Below are positions 38,205 through 44,213 of a DNA stretch of 64,000 nt, one piece after another (the first letter of the stretch is position 1; each line of letters starts with the position of its first letter). Origin of the DNA: Arion vulgaris (taxonomy: Eukaryota > Mollusca > Gastropoda > Stylommatophora > Arionidae); NCBI GenBank assembly GCA_020796225.1, contig CM036760.1, forward strand, positions 6,087,001-6,151,000, given 5' to 3'. Below the pieces are notes generated by a model. It saw nothing but the letters and a program-made list of their open reading frames with translations, did no database searches and was not told where the DNA came from. The translations under genes were made by a program, and so were the position numbers.

Positions 38205-41200
38205 CATTATAAATGTTAATTTATTTATGATGGTGTAAATTATCTACAACATGAAGGAACTGTGTTTCTCCGTGTTCTAACATTGGATGATCCCTTCAAT
38301 TGCTATGAGTGCGGGGGGAAAAGGCCAAGACATGCAATGAAATTGACACCGCGGGAACAGCAGAAATAGGGACGCATTGTGTCACGTTGAGAAGAAATCG
38401 ATAGAGAACATTCGACTAGACGCTTGTCTTATATAACAATAGATAAAAACACGACAGGAAACCCATAGATTGCTCAAATAACGAATGTTGATGGGTTTAA
38501 TAGGTTAAGGCACATATAAAATGTATTCTCAATATAGTTATTTTTTATTGGTTCATGTACCGACGTCATATCAATCCGGGCAGACCCATAGGTGCTCAGT
38601 CTCCTTCAACATTATGTGTATGTATACTGATAGTTCATGAGTTTTGATGGTTTAATACACTCCTCACTCTGTCCCTCACATGCACTTACTACTACTTGTT
38701 TCAACGGGTAGCCCCACACTCCTTAAATCTCTGAATGGATTCAACCTGAATGTTAGTGTTTTCATCCAACATGAAGTCGTGAAGAGAAGAAAGAACAACC
38801 TGCTTATCCTCAACTCCCCGACAATCAATACTATGCTATTTGTGCAAGCCTGTAAACTGGTTCACTGCCGTGAACATCCGCTGGCTCCAGGACAAAAGAT
38901 CCACCTAAACCTCTGGAAGTTGAAACCTCAATAGAAAATATCAGCTCATACCGCAATCTACCATTTTGGACCTTCCGAAGCAACGACTGAGAGTCAGATA
39001 CATCAATAGCTACAGTAAACATATTTCCAGTGAGCCACTAGACGGCACCAGTATCGGCCACAACCTTCATCTTCATACTGGCTACGAGATCATCAATATA
39101 AGAAAGAGGCAGCCATCATTTTTCGAGGATTGGAGGAGAAAGGAAGGTTTAGAACTTTTTTGTGGCAACTGATAAAATAAATTGAAGATGTGATAAGACG
39201 TGTCAGAGGAAGTGAGAGAGGATACATTCTGAACAGTATAGCTTCATGGCCTGGAAGAGTAGGAACGTCCGAACTGACACTGAGTACCAAGAACATAAGT
39301 TAGTGGAGATCCTTTATCGTCTACGGCAGCGTTGTTTAACGCGGTCCCCACTGGCCGCAATAGCACCCGTGTCATACATTTATTATTCCCTATTTTACTG
39401 TGCCGGTTTTAGCGCTAAAAGTATTTCTTTAATAAGACACGAGTTTTCTGTTGTTCGTATCCCTCCCATGAACACGAGATCATCCTTCCTTTGCAATCTT
39501 TTCTTTTGTAACCATTCTACTGTCATTTCACCCCCACCTGTTCCAGGGGGTCTCTGTGACGTAGAGATTAGGCGCTTGTCTCTCGTGCAAAAGGTACCAG
39601 GTTCGCTCCTTGTGGAGCCATCTGGATATTTTTCCAGAGATCCCTGCGAGTTCCTAGTCCTATCGAAGTCGGACGATAAAACGTAGGTCGTGTGTTCTAT
39701 ATGAGCACGTAAACGAACCCTTGACAGCTCAAATTCGAGAAGAGAAGGCTGGAAAGCCGCTTCAAGTGCTAAATTAATTAGCAAATATTACAAATAAAAT
39801 TCCTACAAAAATATCTTCACCATCTTCAAAATTACACTTGGGACCCTCACCACTGCTACGGAGTTCGTGCACTGCCGCTGAGATCTTCTTGTGTAAGAAA
39901 GAGATCGGAGCACACATGGTTACTCATCGAAGTGCAATGATGATGGTCCTATCAATCAATCATGAATCACGAAAGAAAGCGTCTGCATCTCAAATATATT
40001 AACATTACTCATGTTTTTATTAGTAGTATAGTGTTAGAACACATTGTGACAACCGGTACAATCGAGGGTAGACGAGACAGAGGTAGACAGAGAGAGATAA
40101 TATTGGATAGCTAGTCTTCATGGTACGGTAGATCGTCAACATCTGAGTTGATAGCAAACACTAAAGACAGAGATTTGTGGAGATCCATGTTCGCCTACGC
40201 CAGCCGGCACGGCACCTGATGATGATGATGAATTATAATCATTACATAGCTCCTGCACCTCCACAACCATAAGACCGATGCATCGTAAGATTTTAAAACG
40301 TTGGACAGAACTGGTTTACGCCATCGGCATGGCACAGTGTGATGGTGAGGCGGATAACAGAAAAATTAAGTTTTCCTTAAGCGTTTGCATAACGTTCGGT
40401 ATAAAGTGCTTGCCTATTCACATTTTAAGATAAACGTTCGCAGGAGGTAAACGTGGTAATTCATTTCCTCACTTGACGAACAGCGAATGAAGGTAATAAA
40501 CAAGACACAAGAAATGAACACTCTACACATGTGCTAATCCATCTAACTTGCAGGAAACATAGTTTCCAACAAATAGGAATTCTACGTCTTTGCTCGTTTG
40601 TTCTATTGTAAACAAAGTATACAGTTCTCTTTGTGATGCATATACAATTTGGGCATACGTATACGTGCTATTTCAACAAAAGAGTGGCCTTGTCTGCTCA
40701 TGTCGGTCCAGCGCATCAGATTTTGCCATGCGCTTCTTTGGGCTCGCTCTCTCGGTTATATAATGATGGTACCGCCTGAGTGGTTACCGGGGCCCACATT
40801 AAGGCGTAAAGAATAGAACTACTGTTACCTGCCACGCATGTCGTAAGAGGCGACTAAGGAGGTTGGATGTCGTGCTAGCTACCCCACACCGTAAAAAAAC
40901 ACTAGATGGCTACAGAACGGAAAGCGAACCGAGTAAACGCTGGCTGAAACCGGACACAATGCCGAAGATTAAGCACCAGAGCTCCAAATAGTACTGAAGA
41001 TGTGACGTAAAACACACCAATGCTAAGGCTGCATGAATCAGATTTTCACATGAATAGAATTTATGGCGAGGTCTGGTACATCGGTCTGGGCGGTGATCGC
41101 GAGAGAGAGATAATGATGGTACATTTAATAGAAATATCATCATCATCATCAAATAGCTTGTCCTGAGCAGAACTTTGCCACTCCAACAGTCCTCCGGAAT

Positions 41201-42762
41201 TTTTCTCTCTCATAGGCCACATGTCCAGCCTCTGCAGCGTCATGTTCAAACCATCAGTCAAATCCTGAATCCATCTTCTCCGTGGTCTTCCTCTTTCCCT
41301 CTTTGCTGGTATGCCTCCCTCCATGATGATCTTCTCCAGTGACTGAATCACTGTAGGCGTCAACAATTTGTAGAATTACACTTGTCTTTGTTCCGGTGCA
41401 CATGGGTGTCGTTGGCAATGAGAGAGCAGACAGACTGGCTGGCTCTGCCGCTATATCAGAGGGCCAGCCCATGGACAGAGCTGACATCGTGAACGCCCTC
41501 ATAGAGCGTGGCCGCAGAGAAGACCTTCATCTAAACCAATCCACGTCAACTACTAGATTGCGAGAACTGGGTTTGAAGATTGGTGTGGCAAGAAAAGAAC
41601 GGTACAACAGGTATACGAGTCGGCTCATCAATCAAAATAGAACTGGTACGGTCAGTCGCTGGACGATGTTTGAGATATTGCGAAGGAGATCGGAGCACCT
41701 ATGGACATGTCCGGAGTGCAATGAAGATATTTCAAACTGAAACTGAACTTCTCCAGTTATTCGTGTCTTTTACTCGTATATGTCCAAAATAACTAAATTT
41801 TCTCTTTCTTATTTGTAGCATTAGCCAGCTTTCTTTGATTATGAGTTCTTTTTTTAATATATCTATTTGTTTTCTTCTCTGTTCAAGATATCATCATCAT
41901 CAAGGTGCGTATCCTTTATAGGACGTTGCTCTCTTTGCAGCGCATCTGAAATTATCTCTGTCTCTCGCTAGTTCACCCACTTCGTCGATGGTCATATTCA
42001 TGGTTTCTTTAATATCTTGTAGTCATCTTCTTCTTGGTCTGCCTCTGCGTCCTGGGACCCTGCTCTCTAGTATTGTTCTTTCCAGGCCATCGTGACGCTT
42101 GATGTGACCAAAGTATGTAATTTTTGTGTATAGTATGTTGTTTATCAGCCAGTTCCCTTTAACATTTAGTTCTTTCAGAACATCGGTGTTCTTTTTTTCT
42201 GTCCATGGTATTCGTAGAGTCTTTCTGTAGCATTTAGTTTCGAAGGACTGGATTTTCGTTCTTATTTTTGAGTCCATGAAATACGAAGTTCAAATTAAAA
42301 AAAAAGAATACACAGCGTGGTACAGTCTTGACTACATTTGATTTTTTTTAAACGAATGAAAATATATTTTCATTTTAAAATCCTGAATTTTGCCACGAAT
42401 TTACCACGCAGTGTATTCTTATTTTATTGTGAGCTTCAATGAAGCTATAACGTGGGTACTTACATACACATCTTGTATGAATTCAAAACAAAAAGAAGGA
42501 TTAATGTTCAAATTACAGCAAAGATATTGAGAATACATACCATCTACATATGTTGCCATTTTGAACTGTGTAATAAACAGCATAGGCAACGCCCCTAAGA
42601 ACGAAGTCAGCCAGATTGCCAAGAATGACTTGCAAACACTGCAGACGCTTGCTGTTGTTGTAGGTGATCTAAAAGCCACACGATGACGCTCAACGCTGAT
42701 GACAAGGATAGTCACGGCGCTGGCATTTCCTACTACGTTCTCCATGAGAGTTACAAGTTTAC
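12714..42762 (-). CDS. Class A peptide GPCR, partial gene (TM3 to C-terminus), 5 exons
   Basis: Seven-transmembrane receptor of the rhodopsin family, expected to sit in the plasma membrane and signal through G proteins. Exons on the minus strand are 42762-42541, 37591-37470, 30535-30390, 20097-19951 and 12879-12714; all have AG/GT borders and the phases join without a frame change, giving 267 residues. Landmarks seen: the TM3 Cys formed across the first junction, VERHRVAF at the end of TM3 (E/DRY position), TM4 with FLAIWLTSFLGALPMLF, the ECL2 Cys in SRCETPIEK, TM5 with FFILPLFMILLLY, TM6 with FFICHTPFR (CWxP position, Trp replaced by His) and TM7 with NHAINPFMYNF (NPxxY). The FxxCxxPFR...LW and N-AINP patterns resemble TRH/ghrelin-type neuropeptide receptors; that placement is by eye. 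TM1 and TM2 were not found in the window. Every intron is filled with mobile DNA. Confidence 0.85.
13060..13340 (+). pseudogene. LINE 3' end fragment
   Basis: Matches 58085-58380 over its length (AAGAATGCAACCAAAC, GTCTTCTA, GAAGGCGAGAG, AAAAATAACTATC). Frame broken. Confidence 0.65.
13345..13660 (-). pseudogene. RNase H-type LINE 3' fragment
   Basis: Reverse complement matches 5270-5530 of the plus-strand LINE, including the AACGACATACTAAATATGC region and the Cys-rich end, with small deletions. Confidence 0.75.
13850..14015 (-). pseudogene. LINE 3' end (RGRQREK group)
   Basis: Reverse complement resembles 40040-40220 and the inverse of 53873-54075: NxVTTGKIKG-like and RQRKKxxW residues with breaks. 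Confidence 0.6.
14020..14232 (+). pseudogene. LINE 3' end (GHIKRHDGLERTI group)
   Basis: Encodes RTILEGRVPGRRGRGRPKRR, then TKETMNMTIDEVGELARDRV and AKRATSYKGYAP before TGA and a (GAT)n tail. Nearly the inverse of 14800-15330. Confidence 0.75.
14325..14475. mobile_element. Penelope-like terminal-repeat remnant
   Basis: Contains GCGAAACACGTAAAAAC and CAACGTTTCGACC + AAAAGGCCTTTATCAAG. On the minus strand CTTGATAAAGGCC-loop-GGTCGAAACG has the layout of the hammerhead motif found in Penelope-like element terminal repeats. Related to 59625-59960. Confidence 0.5.
14560..14790 (-). mobile_element. SINE-C copy, head truncated
   Basis: AGTTAATTGCATATCC at the left, core near 14645-14690; the tRNA-like head is lost or rearranged near 14760. 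Confidence 0.75.
14800..15330 (-). pseudogene. LINE 3' end (GHIKRHDGLERTI group)
   Basis: Minus-strand frames give KILRACIFPFATYGCESW, FETKCYRKILRIPWTEKE, NDVL/KELNVKDNWL, YFGHIKRHDGLERTILEG, GRRGRGRPGRRWLQDIKE and SCAAKRATSYKGYAP to the stop. Post-RT region of a non-LTR element, with one frame break near 15120. Confidence 0.82.
15331..15640. other. No gene seen
   Basis: AT-rich, with repeated CTTTCTGTCATCCTACGT-like phrases at 15365-15400. Confidence 0.5.
15640..15835 (+). pseudogene. LINE 3' end fragment
   Basis: Inverse match of 37745-37920 (ACACTACATAAACACGGATA, GGGCGACTCATCTAGCCCTA). Related to the GYNTTRATHLALERKLK group. Confidence 0.7.
15960..16198 (+). mobile_element. SINE-F 3' part
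   Basis: Shares GGGACTTTCGCCGGTGCTAC and the GCAATGATGATGG end with 39543-39965. Confidence 0.65.
16205..16885 (+). mobile_element. SINE-F copy interrupted by a SINE-A
   Basis: Head GGTCTCTGTGTCGGGGAG, then TATTTTTCCAGAG, GATAAAACGTAGG and the 3' part with CGCATCGACGCTGAGATT. A SINE-A splits the end: AAGATGTTTCTAT before it and AAGATAGTTCTAT after it. Confidence 0.75.
16655..16847 (-). mobile_element. SINE-A nested in SINE-F
   Basis: GATCCAGAAGCACTTGAGC at the left, head GCCTGCCTGCCCAACGTG at the right. A short internal deletion removes part of the B-box region. Confidence 0.85.
16975..17240 (-). mobile_element. Repeat-B
   Basis: (TTC)n tail at the left, ACTTGTTAATCACACTTTGT, and TCTTACGACATGCCTGGTAG body; head near 17230. 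Confidence 0.8.
17241..17785. other. No gene seen
   Basis: Apparently single-copy. A 76-codon minus-strand frame (17345-17575) has no recognisable domain. Confidence 0.5.
17802..18027 (+). mobile_element. SINE-A with 12-bp TSD
   Basis: Complete head (GCCCGTCTGCCCAGCGTG) to GCTTCTGGATCGGG and an A-rich tail. AAGGGATTACTA flanks at 17790-17801 and 18028-18039. Confidence 0.93.
18040..18267 (-). mobile_element. SINE-A, inverted next to the previous copy
   Basis: T-run at 18046-18060, body, and head near 18265. With the preceding copy it forms a large inverted repeat (arms about 200 bp). Confidence 0.9.
18268..18545 (+). mobile_element. Repeat-B
   Basis: CGTCTGTGTGTTGTCGGGGC head, CATGTCGTAAAAGGCGATT box, (GAA)n tail at 18533-18546. 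Confidence 0.82.
18700..19008. repeat. 9-bp (TTTGTGATG)n minisatellite
   Basis: About 30 units, with one interruption at 18750-18775. It creates long frames on both strands (Cys-Asp-Val on plus, His-His-Lys on minus) that are by-products. Confidence 0.93.
19101..19183 (-). pseudogene. LINE 3' end (RKRGRPKETLKL group), extreme tail
   Basis: (AAT)n followed by CGTTATACGTTACATAGGGC, matching 46870-46945. Confidence 0.7.
19184..19625 (-). mobile_element. SINE-D copy interrupted by SINE-A
   Basis: Reverse complement has the GTAGTTTCCCATTGC-type core (as its inverse) and a GGAAGCAAATTTG segment. AAATTTGCTT occurs on both sides of the inserted SINE-A. Confidence 0.7.
19347..19555 (-). mobile_element. 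SINE-A nested in SINE-D
   Basis: T-run 19348-19360, GATCCAGAAGCACTTGAGC, B box within CGGAGTTGAACCCGC, head ending near 19553. Confidence 0.9.
19626..19950. other. Intron sequence, no gene seen
   Basis: Contains a possible SINE head relic (AACCACTGCTAAGCCACAG, 19849-19867). Otherwise not recognised. Confidence 0.5.
19951..20097 (-). CDS. GPCR exon: ECL3 and TM7
   Basis: The exon is 147 bp (1 base + 48 codons + 2 bases). Acceptor ATCTCCACAG precedes 20097 and donor AAG|GTAAGT follows 19951. With the AG of the previous exon it makes PFR|TIALWSMFSPPHDAEG, then FISYLTMIYMTRILWYSN and HAINPFMYNFVS, which contains NPxxY. A long satellite array starts 75 bp upstream of the acceptor in gene orientation (20173). 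Confidence 0.88.
20173..28475. repeat. 8.3-kb satellite, 28/29-bp unit, about 290 copies
   Basis: Head-to-tail array of units of the form GATTAGATAACCGCTCGG + TACTTTGTGGG (29 bp; a 28-bp version lacks one G). No spacers occur, so it is not CRISPR. Most units are identical; variants are mainly single-base losses in GGG, TTT or CGG runs, with a few scrambled units near 21975, 22230, 22445, 24180, 25930, 27600 and 28380. Each unit holds AGATAA, a GATA-factor consensus, and no ORF survives. The left edge follows non-repeated sequence, the right edge abuts a Repeat-B copy. It lies in the TM6-TM7 intron of the receptor. Confidence 0.97.
28476..28735 (+). mobile_element. Repeat-B abutting the satellite
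   Basis: Head TGTGTTTGCGGGGGTTTACC follows the last satellite unit with no gap; (GAA)n tail at 28719-28732. Confidence 0.85.
28741..29105 (-). mobile_element. Family-I repeat with expanded 8-bp tail
   Basis: (TTATTGGT)n, about eight units at 28746-28808, followed by ACTGAACCGGTGTTATTTC and a 300-bp body shared with 34572-34885 and 38540-38790. Read on the minus strand it ends in (ACCAATAA)n, like a retroelement tail. Confidence 0.78.
29246..29832 (-). mobile_element. SINE-F copy split by a hAT MITE
   Basis: Reverse complement: head GGGTCTCTGTCACTTGTCTC, ATTTGTTCAGAGATCTCTGG, CGTAGGACCC, to the GATGATGATCC end. A 158-bp MITE sits inside at 29605-29762. Confidence 0.78.
29605..29762. mobile_element. 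hAT-type MITE, 158 bp, exact 8-bp TSD
   Basis: Ends CAGTGGCGGCTCGT and ACGAGCCGCCACTG. TCCAAATG at 29597-29604 and 29763-29770. Same family as 2129-2300. Removing it restores a continuous SINE-F. Confidence 0.95.
29937..30334 (+). mobile_element. Chimeric insertion: half mariner-type MITE + SINE-A, flanked by a 15-bp repeat
   Basis: 29937-30105 matches one half of the MITE at 6864-7122 (inverse orientation). It is followed directly by a complete SINE-A (30106-30302) with an A-rich tail. AAAATACTAACTACA is found at 29922-29936 and 30335-30349, enclosing the whole chimera. Confidence 0.75.
30106..30302 (+). mobile_element. SINE-A (within the chimera)
   Basis: GCCCGTCTGCCCAGCGTG head, GGGTTCAATTCCGCGGGAT B box, GTGCTTCTGGATCAGG end. 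Confidence 0.92.
30390..30535 (-). CDS. GPCR exon: ICL3 and TM6
   Basis: The exon is 146 bp (48 codons + 2 bases). Acceptor GTTCTTCAG precedes 30535 and donor CAG|GTAAGT follows 30390. It begins VYLKLMILFRREQEICL, has a basic stretch REIVRLKRQMTQ leading into TM6, and ends in IIITVVLVFFICHTPF plus AG of an Arg codon. Basic residues before TM6 and the Cys-x-x-Pro signature are typical of class A receptors, but the toggle-switch Trp is His here. A SINE-bearing insertion ends about 40 bp beyond the donor. Confidence 0.88.
30672..30899 (+). mobile_element. SINE-E with 12-bp TSD
   Basis: Leu/Ser-tRNA-like head: GTGGCTGAG (A box, with a deletion of the usual TGGTTAAG part), GTGGGTTCGAATCC (B box); body to CCGGAGCAATGAAGTCAATC. 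ATCAGACGGTTA flanks at 30660-30671 and 30900-30911. Confidence 0.92.
30915..31262 (+). pseudogene. RNase H-type LINE 3' fragment
   Basis: Matches 5190-5530: GGCAATGAACGAGTTGATAA, GATGGGTGTCGATACTGG, and the Cys-rich end with broken frame. Confidence 0.78.
31263..32160. other. Decayed LINE material, otherwise unrecognised
   Basis: The minus strand at 31540-31640 reads EDIINNLETFQTECVREYCK, typical of the segment after the RT domain in LINEs, but frames are broken. The remainder is AT-rich and unrecognised. Confidence 0.5.
32169..32708. mobile_element. hAT-type nonautonomous element with imperfect 8-bp TSD
   Basis: Ends CAGCCTTTCCCAAACTGTGG and the reverse complement of GCAAAGTTTGGGAACCGCTG. 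Flanks AACTAGAT / AGCTAGAA agree at 6 of 8 positions. Contains a Repeat-J copy. Confidence 0.75.
32250..32630 (+). mobile_element. Repeat-J inside the hAT element
   Basis: GAGCGGTTACCGGGGCCC, CATGTCGTAAGAGGCGACT, and the end GTGATCGCGAGAGTGAGAG. Related to 40770-41110. Confidence 0.7.
32908..33135 (+). mobile_element. SINE-D copy
   Basis: tRNA-like head GAGCGATAGTAAGCTCGATC, B box TGGTTCAAACCCCA, core CGTTCAGAAAGCAATGAC + AAACTACTGAACGTA, end GATATGCCACG. Confidence 0.82.
33136..33685. repeat. Unrecognised sequence with a 45-bp direct duplication
   Basis: The unit with AAGTAGACCTACAAATTTTA and ACATTACCCGATATCTGCAA occurs twice at 33461-33555. No gene seen; T-run at 33607-33622. Confidence 0.7.
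33700..33899 (+). mobile_element. 5'-truncated SINE-A with five internal 30-bp units, exact 14-bp TSD
   Basis: Starts inside SINE-A at CCAGATTTACGG, then five copies of GTTCGTGGCACCGAACCGAA + GGGTTACG(A/G)T where normal SINE-A copies have one plus a related unit, then the usual CTTCTGGATC end and poly(A). AGGTGACTTGGGTG flanks at 33686-33699 and 33900-33913. Confidence 0.93.
34340..34570 (-). pseudogene. LINE RT fragment
   Basis: Minus strand: KTTHNRxNIK-like start, SGTTINQVQEVKCLGRI, RLDREINDK; the VxxxxYLGxxxxxxGxxxxEI segment of LINE RTs. Confidence 0.6.
34572..34885 (-). mobile_element. Family-I repeat
   Basis: TTACTGAACCGGTGTCATTT and body nearly identical to 28800-29105; only about one tail unit. 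Confidence 0.78.
34886..35610. other. Intron sequence, no gene seen
   Basis: AT-rich, no frame or repeat recognised. Confidence 0.55.
35612..35885 (-). mobile_element. Repeat-B
   Basis: (CTT)n, ACTTGTTAAACGACTCTTTG, CTTCTTACGACATGCCTTGT, head near 35870. Confidence 0.8.
35983..36229 (+). mobile_element. SINE-C, complete, exact 12-bp TSD
   Basis: Head GGTGGCATCTGTGGCTTAGG, B box GAGTTCGAATCACGC, core CGTTCAGAAAGCAATGGC, end AGGATATGCAATTAAC. TACAGTCAAGTT at 35971-35982 and 36230-36241. Confidence 0.95.
36390..36640 (-). pseudogene. Scrambled LINE tail pieces
   Basis: Short matches to the GHIKRHEGLEKTI group (TTGCATCCTGAATCCATC; ATGCCTCCTTCCATAATGG), separated by a GATCGAGAGAGAGAGAG end of Repeat-J type. 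Confidence 0.55.
36773..37200 (-). pseudogene. LINE 3' end (RRQGRPLLRYKDV group)
   Basis: ORF 36773-37180 reads NIRWYDKITNSEVL, LRWLGHVRRMETYRIPKQML, RRQGRPLLRYKDVCKTSM, FSIGPSTWEGLADDRVVWKA. This is the C-terminal region of an APE-type LINE (RTE-like by eye). The RT is missing; homology continues to about 37290 in broken frames. Confidence 0.82.
37305..37469 (-). repeat. 55-bp tandem repeat carrying extra copies of the TM5 exon donor site
   Basis: The end of the TM5 exon plus its 5' splice site (TATACCAAG|GTAAGAAC) recurs with 55-bp spacing: true exon end at 37470, further identical donor contexts at 37415 and 37360, and a degraded partial unit to about 37310. Each unit also contains a stretch like CTTTATGATATTGTTACT from the exon. 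Read through in the receptor frame, the first intronic unit meets a TGA after AAG GTA AGA ACA CTT TCA, so use of either distal donor would truncate the receptor after TM5. Confidence 0.85.
37470..37591 (-). CDS. GPCR exon: ECL2 Cys and TM5
   Basis: The exon is 122 bp (2 bases + 40 codons). Acceptor TACTAACAG precedes 37591 and donor AAG|GTAAGA follows 37470. Translation runs SPVSRCETPIEKSWHRAYAV and then a hydrophobic TM5 with LIFFILPLFMILLLYTK. The Cys is the ECL2 partner for the TM3 Cys, and the Pro within ILPLF matches the usual TM5 proline. It joins the next exon in phase 0 (YTK|VYLK). The 3' edge of this exon with its donor is repeated twice more in the intron (see the 55-bp repeat). Confidence 0.88.
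37740..38150 (-). pseudogene. LINE 3' end (RTRCIDNFKTTLHKHGY group)
   Basis: ORF 37770-38129 reads EMKGLRTAVGVTRKDRLRNE, MQWFGHLMGMKYNQPSI, AKGRPRTRCIDNFKTTLHKH. No RT core. Confidence 0.82.
38157..38203. repeat. (TA)n microsatellite
   Basis: About 23 TA units. Confidence 0.97.
38204..38540. other. Intron sequence, no gene seen
   Basis: Nothing recognised. Confidence 0.55.
38541..38775 (-). mobile_element. Family-I repeat, diverged
   Basis: TTTTTTATTGGTTCATG and GGGCAGACCCATAGGTGCTC as in 28800-28860. Confidence 0.65.
38776..39542. other. No supported gene
   Basis: Mixed-composition stretch with short frames on both strands (e.g. 38680-38934). A LINE-like piece with AACGACTGAGAGTCAG is possible but not identified. 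Confidence 0.45.
39543..39965 (+). mobile_element. SINE-F, near full length (~420 bp)
   Basis: Head GGGGGTCTCTGTGACGTAGA, B-box-like CCAGGTTCGCTCC, TATTTTTCCAGAGATCCCTG, GATAAAACGTAGGTCGTG, then a second half with CACTGCTACGGAGTTCGTG and the end CAATGATGATGGTCC. Confidence 0.8.
40030..40225 (+). pseudogene. LINE 3' end (RGRQREK group)
   Basis: Encodes TTGTIEGRRDRGRQREIIL, SSTSELIANTKDRDLWRSMF, AYASRHGT before TGA and (GAT)n. Confidence 0.75.
40226..40769. other. No gene seen
   Basis: AT-rich; no recognisable repeat except a possible LINE-tail relic at 40300-40345 (CGCCATCGGCATGGCAC). Confidence 0.5.
40770..41110 (+). mobile_element. Repeat-J
   Basis: CCTGAGTGGTTACCGGGGCC head, CATGTCGTAAGAGGCGACT box, end GTGATCGCGAGAGAGAGA. 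Confidence 0.75.
41130..41345 (-). pseudogene. LINE 3' end (GHIKRHEGLEKTI group), outer part
   Basis: EKIIMEGGIPAKRERGRPRR + RWIQDLTDGLNMTLQRL on the minus strand, (ATC)n tail at 41139-41148. Continues at 41755-41887 after an inserted RNase H-type LINE piece. Confidence 0.78.
41346..41750 (+). pseudogene. RNase H-type LINE 3' fragment
   Basis: HMGVVGNERADRLAGSAAIS (end of an RNase H domain), RDDLHLN-like region, LRELGLKIGVARKERYNRY and the C-terminal EHLWTCPECN. The catalytic first half of RNase H is missing. It lies between two halves of another LINE tail. Confidence 0.8.
41755..41887 (-). pseudogene. LINE 3' end (GHIKRHEGLEKTI group), inner part
   Basis: Matches 150-275 of the copy at 1-290 (TATGTCCAAAATAACTAAAT, TTCTTATTTGTAGCATTAGC). 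Confidence 0.75.
41888..42285 (-). pseudogene. LINE 3' end (GHIKRHDGLERTI group)
   Basis: FETKCYRKTLRIPWTEKKN, LKELNVKGNWLINNILYTK, YFGHIKRHDGLERTILESRV, then frame breaks to the (ATC)n tail at 41890-41899. Confidence 0.82.
42306..42419. mobile_element. Small palindromic MITE-like element
   Basis: GAATACACAGCGTGGTA at the left and TACCACGCAGTGTATTC at the right are near-perfect inverted repeats; the interior is AT-rich. It lies 120 bp beyond the TM3-4 exon donor. Confidence 0.7.
42541..42762 (-). CDS. GPCR exon: TM3, ICL2, TM4, start of ECL2
   Basis: The exon is 222 bp. The acceptor is CTTATCGACAG before 42762 and the donor is G|GTATGT at 42541. It begins with GT, so a T from the previous exon would make the conserved TM3 Cys (then KLVTLMENVVGNASAV). 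It reads VISVERHRVAFRSP at the cytoplasmic end of TM3, then TM4 with IWLTSFLGALPMLF, and ends one base into a Gly codon. An ATG 15 bp inside lets the frame look like a free ORF, but the upstream in-frame codons and the acceptor argue for an internal exon. The frame stays open past the donor, but that extension does not look like a receptor. Confidence 0.88.
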
Positions 42763-43059
42763 CTGTCGATAAGAGAAATATGGTATTAATAATGACGTGA
42801 ACTAGATCACAGCCAACTCTAGATAACTAGGCCAGACAAGTGACCGGGGATTCCCAGACCAAGATCAGAAAAGGGGGCTGGAAATTACAGATGTTTGATA
42901 GAATACCGCACGCTTTATTTGCAATTTTACTTCTTTTTTTCCGTTCGTTCTTTACGATCAATTTTAATGATACGTTTCTTTGTGATACGTTTGATCTTTG
43001 CCAATAACTTATATACGTTTCACATTGGTTTGGTAGGCCCCTAAACGCATAGACTTCTA
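42763..43059. other. Intron sequence, no gene seen
   Basis: No TM1/TM2 exon is recognisable in this stretch. Confidence 0.5.
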
Positions 43060-43190
43060 CATGTTTAGGACACGTGCATCCAATTTCAGTCAAACCTCCT
43101 TAGTCGCCTCTTATGACATGCGTGGCAGGTAACAGTGGTTCTATTCTTTACACCCCAAATTTGGGCCCGGTAACCACTCGGCGACAATTT
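43060..43190 (-). mobile_element. LINE 5'-end fragment
   Basis: Inverse of 60078-60195: CTCCTTAGTCGCCTCTTATG, CTTTACACCCCAAATTTGGG. Confidence 0.7.
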
Positions 43191-43439
43191 TACTCAATTC
43201 TGTGAATCAATGGTTATTTATTAGTGAAAAATATTCATAATATTGATATTCCTTATTGTTAAACTTAACTTGTTGCATAATATAACTTCGATTTAGCATT
43301 TTGTGTTGATTTTAAAATGAATTCATCTATATACACCAATACTGGAATGCGAGGTCAGGTGGTATAGTTGTGGTCTGATTTCTCATAATTCTTACATGAG
43401 TCCGAAGGCCCATAGTTTACAGTTGGCTCTGACTAGATA

Positions 43440-44165
43440 TTGTATTAACTTCTTCGTCTTTCTGTTCTCTAATCCTGTTTTGTCTCACAGCATCTTGTCT
43501 CTAATCCTGTTTTGTCTCACAGCATCTTGTCTCTAATCCTGTTTTGTCTCACAGCATCTTGTCTCTAATCCTGTTTTGTCTCACAGCATCTTGTCTCTAA
43601 TCCTGTTTTGTCTCACAGCATCTTGTCTCTAATCCTGTTTTGCCTCACAGCGTCTTGTCTCTAATCCTGTTTTGTCTCACAGCGTCTTGTCTCTAATCCT
43701 GTTTTGTCTCACAGCATCTTGTCTCTAATCCTGTTTTGTCTCACAGCATCTTGTCTCTAATCCTGTTTTGTCTCACAGCATCTTGTCTCTAATCCTGTTT
43801 TGTCTCACAGCATCTTGTCTCTAATCCTGTTTTGTCTCACAGCGCCTTGTCTCTAATCCTGTTTTGCCTCACAGCGTCTTGTCTCTAATCCTGTTTTGTC
43901 TCACAGCATCTTGTCTCTAATCCTGTTTTGTCTCACAGCATCTTGTCTCTAATCCTGTTTTGTCTCACAGCGTCTTGTCTCTAATCCTGTTTTGTCTCAC
44001 AGCGTCTTGTCTCTAATCCTGTTTTGCCTCACAGCATCTTGTTTCTAATCCTGTTTTGCCTCACAGTGTCAGGATAAAAAGAAATTTATAGAACGAAATT
44101 GTGTGTGCTCTTCATAAATAGTGTATTTTGACGCCTCTGTTATCTCTGAGGACCACCGTTATTAA
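43440..44165 (-). mobile_element. LINE 3' end (LRNEDIRKK group) with amplified tail
   Basis: 44045-44165 matches the 3' region of the 10184 LINE (TGTTATCTCTGAGG, CAGTGTCAGGATAAAAAGAA). The outermost 3' sequence has become a 32-bp tandem array. Confidence 0.82.
43467..44050. repeat. 32-bp minisatellite from a LINE tail, ~18 units
   Basis: Unit CTAATCCTGTTTTGTCTCAC + AGCATCTTGTCT. Few substitutions between units. Confidence 0.95.
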
Positions 44166-44213
44166 CAATGACGGAAAAGAGATATTGTGTGAACAATAAC
44201 AGAAAAAATGAAT

